Shown here: piece by piece, positions 60,510 through 64,000 of the stretch
Numbering within the stretch: the first letter of the stretch is position 1
How the letters are laid out: every line of letters begins with the position of its first letter
Source of the DNA: Pseudomonas schmalbachii
Lineage (GTDB): Bacteria; Pseudomonadota; Gammaproteobacteria; Pseudomonadales; Pseudomonadaceae
NCBI RefSeq assembly: GCF_017589465.1
Contig: NZ_JAELYA010000004.1
Coordinates: 124,001-188,000, forward strand
Direction: 5' to 3'
DNA length: 64,000 nucleotides
Program-made: the position numbers and the translations under genes
The notes under the pieces: model-generated
The model's database searches: none
What the model was told of the DNA's origin: nothing
The model's input: the letters and a program-made list of their open reading frames with translations, nothing else

Positions 60510-61880
60510 TCAAGTCCGGCGGCGCAGTCCCAGCCAGAGCAATCCCCCACCCAGAAATACCGCCGCGCCTCCCAACGGATAGGCCATGTCGTCATCCAGC
60601 AGCGGTTTCTCGATGCGCAGATAACCTTCGTTCCCGAATAGCTGCTGCGCGACCTTGTTCGCCTCTTTCAGGCTGACCCGGGCGAGACGCAGGTCCTCGT
60701 TGGGGAACTGGCCGTTGTCGTAGTCGCCCAGCGCTCCCCAGTAATAATCGGCCAGCGTCGCATTGCTCGGCGTGCTCCAGCCCAGTTGCGCCCGCGCCGC
60801 GCGCTTGATGCGGTAGAAGCGCTGCGGGTCCAGACCGTGCTGGCGGATGTCGTCCACCACCTTGCGCAGAGCCGCTTCGGTGGCCGGCTGGTCGCTCCGA
60901 TCGACATCCGCGTTCAGGCTGAGGAAGCCCTGGTTGGCCCACGCCGTGCGTTCGCTCCACGGACCGTAGGACAGACCCCGGCGTACCCGCAGTTCGGCAT
61001 ACAGGGTGTCGTCGAGATAGGACTGCAGCAGCGTCAGGGCCGAACCGTCGGCATTCTCCGGCTCGGGGAAGATCCAGTGCACCACCGCGCTTTCGCCGAA
61101 CAGCCCCTTGGTCAGGGTACGGCGCCGTTCCGCCGTGCCTTTCATGGCGGGCAATTCGCGGCGCTCCGGGGTGGCGTGGTCGGGCAGGCGGCCGAAGGTG
61201 CGGTTCAGGTAGAGCGGCAGGTTGCGGTCGATGTCGCCGACCACGATCAGCGTCATGTTCTCCGGTACGTACCAGTCCTTGCGCAGCTGCTCCAGTTGCG
61301 CCTGACTGAGGTTATCCACAGGCGGGCGCTCCGGGCAGGCCAGCCCGAGTTCCACGGCCAGCTGTTCCTGCCCGGCACGGGAGATGTTCTGGTGATCCAG
61401 CCAGCGCTGCAGGTGGGAGTAGCGGCCGCCTTCCTCGCGTTCGAGGACCTGCCTGGCCGAGGCGATCTTCTGCGCATCCAGCTGGGTTCGGGTGATCGCC
61501 TGCAGCAGCAGGTCGAACACCTGGCGCTGGCTGCTGGCTGGCGCCTCGATGACGAAGGCGGTATCGCCTTCGCTGGTGAAGGCGTTCCACTGCCCGCCGA
61601 GGCCCTGCATGCGCGCTTCCAGATTGGCCTCGTCGCCGCCGTCCAGACCGCTGAAGAACAGGTGCTCCATCAGGTGCGGCAGCTGGCGTTCCTTGCACGG
61701 GAAGTCGGAGAAGCCGACGCCGACGATCAGGCGGATCGACACATGGCCGCGCACGCGGGTTGGCTTGAGGACCATGCCCATGCCGTTTTCCATCTGCAAG
61801 GCGGCCACTGTCGAGCGCGAATCCGCCTGCGACCAGGAACCGAACGACAGCAACAGCAGGGGGACCAGCAACCAACGCAT
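60510..61880 (-). CDS. M16-family zinc peptidase, secreted/membrane anchored
   Basis: 456 aa. Signal or anchor at residues 1-19 (MRWLLVPLLLLSFGSWSQA), active M16 site HLMEH (His69, Glu72, His73) and the downstream Glu in LEREEGGRYS. Second inactive M16 domain from about residue 190, and a C-terminal membrane helix (GGAAVFLGGGLLWLGL) followed by RRR. Probably periplasmic, tethered to the inner membrane. The ATG at 61880 starts at the signal peptide; an upstream in-frame start (61931) is not needed. Confidence 0.9.
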   Translation of the reverse strand: MRWLLVPLLLLSFGSWSQADSRSTVAALQMENGMGMVLKPTRVRGHVSIRLIVGVGFSDFPCKERQLPHLMEHLFFSGLDGGDEANLEARMQGLGGQWNAFTSEGDTAFVIEAPASSQRQVFDLLLQAITRTQLDAQKIASARQVLEREEGGRYSHLQRWLDHQNISRAGQEQLAVELGLACPERPPVDNLSQAQLEQLRKDWYVPENMTLIVVGDIDRNLPLYLNRTFGRLPDHATPERRELPAMKGTAERRRTLTKGLFGESAVVHWIFPEPENADGSALTLLQSYLDDTLYAELRVRRGLSYGPWSERTAWANQGFLSLNADVDRSDQPATEAALRKVVDDIRQHGLDPQRFYRIKRAARAQLGWSTPSNATLADYYWGALGDYDNGQFPNEDLRLARVSLKEANKVAQQLFGNEGYLRIEKPLLDDDMAYPLGGAAVFLGGGLLWLGLRRRT

Positions 61881-61987
61881 GAGCAATGCCTGAAAAACGA
61901 AGCCGAACAAGGATAGCGGACTGCCAGCCACGAACCTACCGCCATCCGGCTCCCCGGGCTATCGCCTTTGGTCGATAGGCCGTCAGT

Positions 61988-63754
61988 TCAGGAGGCGTCC
62001 CGGGCCGGGCTGTGGATAACTTCATGGTCGGCGAACGCGCCGGTTTTCCTCTCCGCCGGTGGCTCGCCGAAGTCGGCTGCCTCGCGCTCCTCCCGCTCCA
62101 TATCCGCCAGCTCGTCGAGCAGTTCGTCGCTGTCCTTGCCGGCGGATTCCGGGTGCTCCATCACCGCGTAGGCGATGGCGCAGAACAGCGAGTTCAGGCG
62201 CTTCATGTCGCTGATCAGGTCGAGGTGCAGCGAGCTGGTCTCGATGCTCTGCACCACCTGCTGGCGCAGGCGTTCGACATGGGAATGGGCGAAGCGCCGT
62301 TCCTGCAGGCGGAAGCGCTGCTTGGCCCGGCGCAGGCGTTTGGCGCCTTCCTGGTCGCCGTTGAGGAACACCGACAGGCTCAGGCGCAGGTTGCTCACCA
62401 GTTGCGCATGCAGGGCGCTGATTTCCTCCAGGCCGTTGCGCGAGAACGAGCGGCTGCGCGAGGTCTTCTTGTCCTGGATGGCGCCGAGCATGTGCTCGAT
62501 GATGTCGCCGGCCTGCTCCAGGTTGATCGTCAGTTCGATCACCTCCGCCCAGCGCTGGCTGTCGCGCTCGCCGAGGTCCTCGCGCGGCATGCGCGCCAGG
62601 TACAGCTTGATCCCCGTGTGCAGGGCGTCGACATCGTCGCCGAGCTTGCGGATCTGCTTGGCGATCAGCGCGTCGCCGTTGTGGATAACCTGCGGCAGGT
62701 AATTCAGCATCTGCTCGACGATGTCGCCCATGCGCAGGGTTTCGCGCACCGCGTTGACCAGCGCCAGGCTCGGCGTGTCCAGCGCCGCTGGGTCAAGATG
62801 GCGCGGGCGCGCGGTGGTCTCGGGAGTTTCCCGGTCGGGCATGACCAGCGTGCAGAAGCGCGCCATGTGGTGGGTCAGCGGCAGGCAGGCGAGGCAGCGC
62901 ACGGCGTTGTACAGCACGTGGAAGGCGATCACCAGTTCCTGGGTGCGGAACGGCCAGCCGTCCACCCACTTGGCCAGCGGCCCCACCAGCGGCAACGCCA
63001 GGGCGCAGCCGGCGAGCTTGAACAGCAGGCTGCCGAGGGCCACGCGGCGGCCGGCGGCGTTCTGCGAGGCCGAGCTGATCAGCGCGACGATGCCGCTGCC
63101 GAGGTTGGCGCCGATCACCAGGCACAGCGCGACTTTCAGCGAGATCACCTTGGACGTCGCCAGGGTCGCGGCGAGCAGCACGGCGGCCAGGCTGGAATAG
63201 GAAATCATGGCGAACAGCGCGCCGGTCAGGGCGTCCAGCATCACATCGCCGGTGAGGCTGGAGAACAGCACCTTGACCCCCTTGGCCTGGGTCATCGGCG
63301 TGGCGGCGGCGACGATCAGCTGCAGGGCGAGGATGATCAGACCGAGGCCGATGAACACCCGGCCGAGCTGGCCGAGGCGCGTCTGCTTGCGGGTCAGGAA
63401 GAGGATCACGCCGAAGAAGATCAGCAGCGGCGACAGCCACGACAGGTCGAGGGTCAGCACCCGCGCCATCAGCGCGGTGCCGACGTCGGCGCCGAGCATG
63501 ATCGCCAGCGCCGGGGACAACGCCATCAGGCCGGTGGCGACGAAGGAGGTGACCAGCAGGGCGGTGGCGTTGCTGCTCTGCACCAGGGCGGTGACGCCGA
63601 TGCCGGCGGCGAAGGCCAGCGGTCGTCGCTGCACGCTGTGGCTGAGCACGCGGCGCAGGTTGGCGCCGTAGACGCGGAGGATGCCGGTGCGGACGATATG
63701 GGTGCCCCATACCAGCAGCGCCACGGCGGAGAGCAGATCGAGCAGTTTCAGCAT
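61988..63754 (-). CDS. Na+/phosphate cotransporter family protein with PhoU-like domain
   Basis: 588 aa. Two inverted PNaS repeats, each with a QSS/SYSS-type motif (TALVQSSNATALLVTSFV; AMISYSSLAAVLLAATL), about nine hydrophobic segments, then a cytosolic PhoU-like helical domain (about residues 320-560). Likely Pi efflux or uptake. Two perfect DnaA boxes occur in the gene (62011, 62680). A TGTCAT-N5-TGTCAT element lies 72 bp upstream but in the opposite orientation. Confidence 0.9.
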   Translation of the reverse strand: MLKLLDLLSAVALLVWGTHIVRTGILRVYGANLRRVLSHSVQRRPLAFAAGIGVTALVQSSNATALLVTSFVATGLMALSPALAIMLGADVGTALMARVLTLDLSWLSPLLIFFGVILFLTRKQTRLGQLGRVFIGLGLIILALQLIVAAATPMTQAKGVKVLFSSLTGDVMLDALTGALFAMISYSSLAAVLLAATLATSKVISLKVALCLVIGANLGSGIVALISSASQNAAGRRVALGSLLFKLAGCALALPLVGPLAKWVDGWPFRTQELVIAFHVLYNAVRCLACLPLTHHMARFCTLVMPDRETPETTARPRHLDPAALDTPSLALVNAVRETLRMGDIVEQMLNYLPQVIHNGDALIAKQIRKLGDDVDALHTGIKLYLARMPREDLGERDSQRWAEVIELTINLEQAGDIIEHMLGAIQDKKTSRSRSFSRNGLEEISALHAQLVSNLRLSLSVFLNGDQEGAKRLRRAKQRFRLQERRFAHSHVERLRQQVVQSIETSSLHLDLISDMKRLNSLFCAIAYAVMEHPESAGKDSDELLDELADMEREEREAADFGEPPAERKTGAFADHEVIHSPARDAS

Positions 63755-63825
63755 GGCGAGCCCCCCTCGCTTCCGTGGCGCTTCACTCCCATAGGCGGCA
63801 ATGAAGCGACGACGGTCAGGCTGAA

Positions 63826-63842
63826 TGTCATCCAGATGTCAT
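63826..63842 (+). promoter_or_regulatory. Candidate Pho box
   Basis: TGTCATCCAGATGTCAT, a perfect direct repeat TGTCAT with 11-bp period, the PhoB-binding pattern. It points right, away from the Pi transporter gene. Confidence 0.45.
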
Positions 63843-63879
63843 ATTCAGACCCCGGAAACGCGCAAGGATTCGCCAAGCG

Positions 63880-63902
63880 CCTGATCCATCAGGGTCTTTT
63901 TT
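63880..63902 (+). terminator. Terminator-like hairpin downstream of the Pho box
   Basis: CCTGAT-CC-ATCAGG then GTCTTTTTT. Only 40-60 nt after the Pho box on the same strand. The remaining sequence to 64000 carries a perfect DnaA box (63951-63959) and no gene I can call. Confidence 0.6.
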
Positions 63903-64000
63903 GCATTCCCTGATCTTGAGTTAAGCGCGCCCGGGCGATTTCGCCCGCGTTGTGGATAACTTTTTGACGTCAGGGAGGGCGGCGGGCGTCACCATGGCGA

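Noticed and set aside
63994..64000. Possible start codon of a next gene at the window edge
   Set aside because: Only two codons are visible and the GGGAGG is 16 nt away; not supportable.

Overview
The window is the chromosomal replication-origin region of a high-GC Pseudomonas. The order aroE-hemF-qor-tsaC-dprA-lysM / def-fmt-rsmB-trkA ... glyQS-gmhB-plsC / gyrB-recF-dnaN-dnaA / rpmH-rnpA-yidD-yidC-mnmE-mnmG-rsmG-parA-parB-atpIBEFHAGDC-glmU is the classical Pseudomonas oriC arrangement. It resembles P. aeruginosa most (algB/kinB, ampDh2, a PA0011-like acyltransferase). It is not P. aeruginosa itself: there is extra DNA between gyrB and plsC, a FecIR-receptor iron module between the queuosine transporter and the PilZ gene, and a different junction after glmU. 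A relative such as the P. nitroreducens/citronellolis group is my guess from recollection, not a search.

Left arm (1-23.8 kb): a 5'-truncated SulP transporter, then housekeeping genes for shikimate, haem, tRNA modification (tsaC), DNA uptake (dprA), formyl-Met handling (def, fmt), 16S rRNA methylation (rsmB), K+ uptake (trkA), queuosine precursor transport (behind a preQ1-I-type riboswitch), TonB-dependent iron uptake with a Fur box, lipid A acylation, DNA repair (tag), glycyl-tRNA synthetase and phospholipid synthesis. The intergenic gaps carry 12 REP-like elements of several sequence families, all starting with the tetranucleotide GTAG.

Accessory island (23.8-26.1 kb): a candidate sigma54-dependent small RNA full of AAnAAnAA motifs (CrcZ/CrcY-like, a predicted Hfq-Crc sponge), a truncated helicase gene, and a RelBE-type toxin-antitoxin operon with a palindromic operator.

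Core (26.1-50.5 kb): gyrB-recF-dnaN-dnaA lie on the minus strand. oriC lies between dnaA and rpmH and has four perfect DnaA boxes. A plus-strand series follows (rpmH to glmU) with the partition genes parAB and the complete F1Fo ATP synthase operon. Three perfect parS sites lie at 18.75, 28.66 and 29.29 kb; two are inside recF. A second AT-rich gap with near-consensus DnaA boxes precedes mnmG. No REP element was found from 24 to 58 kb.

Right arm (50.5-64 kb): a MarC-family protein, the lipoprotein amidase AmpDh2, the KinB/AlgB two-component system, a DUF1328 peptide followed by a second candidate sigma54-dependent structured RNA, WrbA, the GltP glutamate symporter preceded by a 27-codon leader ORF with a terminator-like hairpin, a fused SpmA/SpmB-type protein, a GNAT acetyltransferase behind an Anr-type box, an M16 peptidase and a Na/Pi cotransporter family protein. 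Perfect DnaA boxes are strikingly over-represented on this side of the origin.
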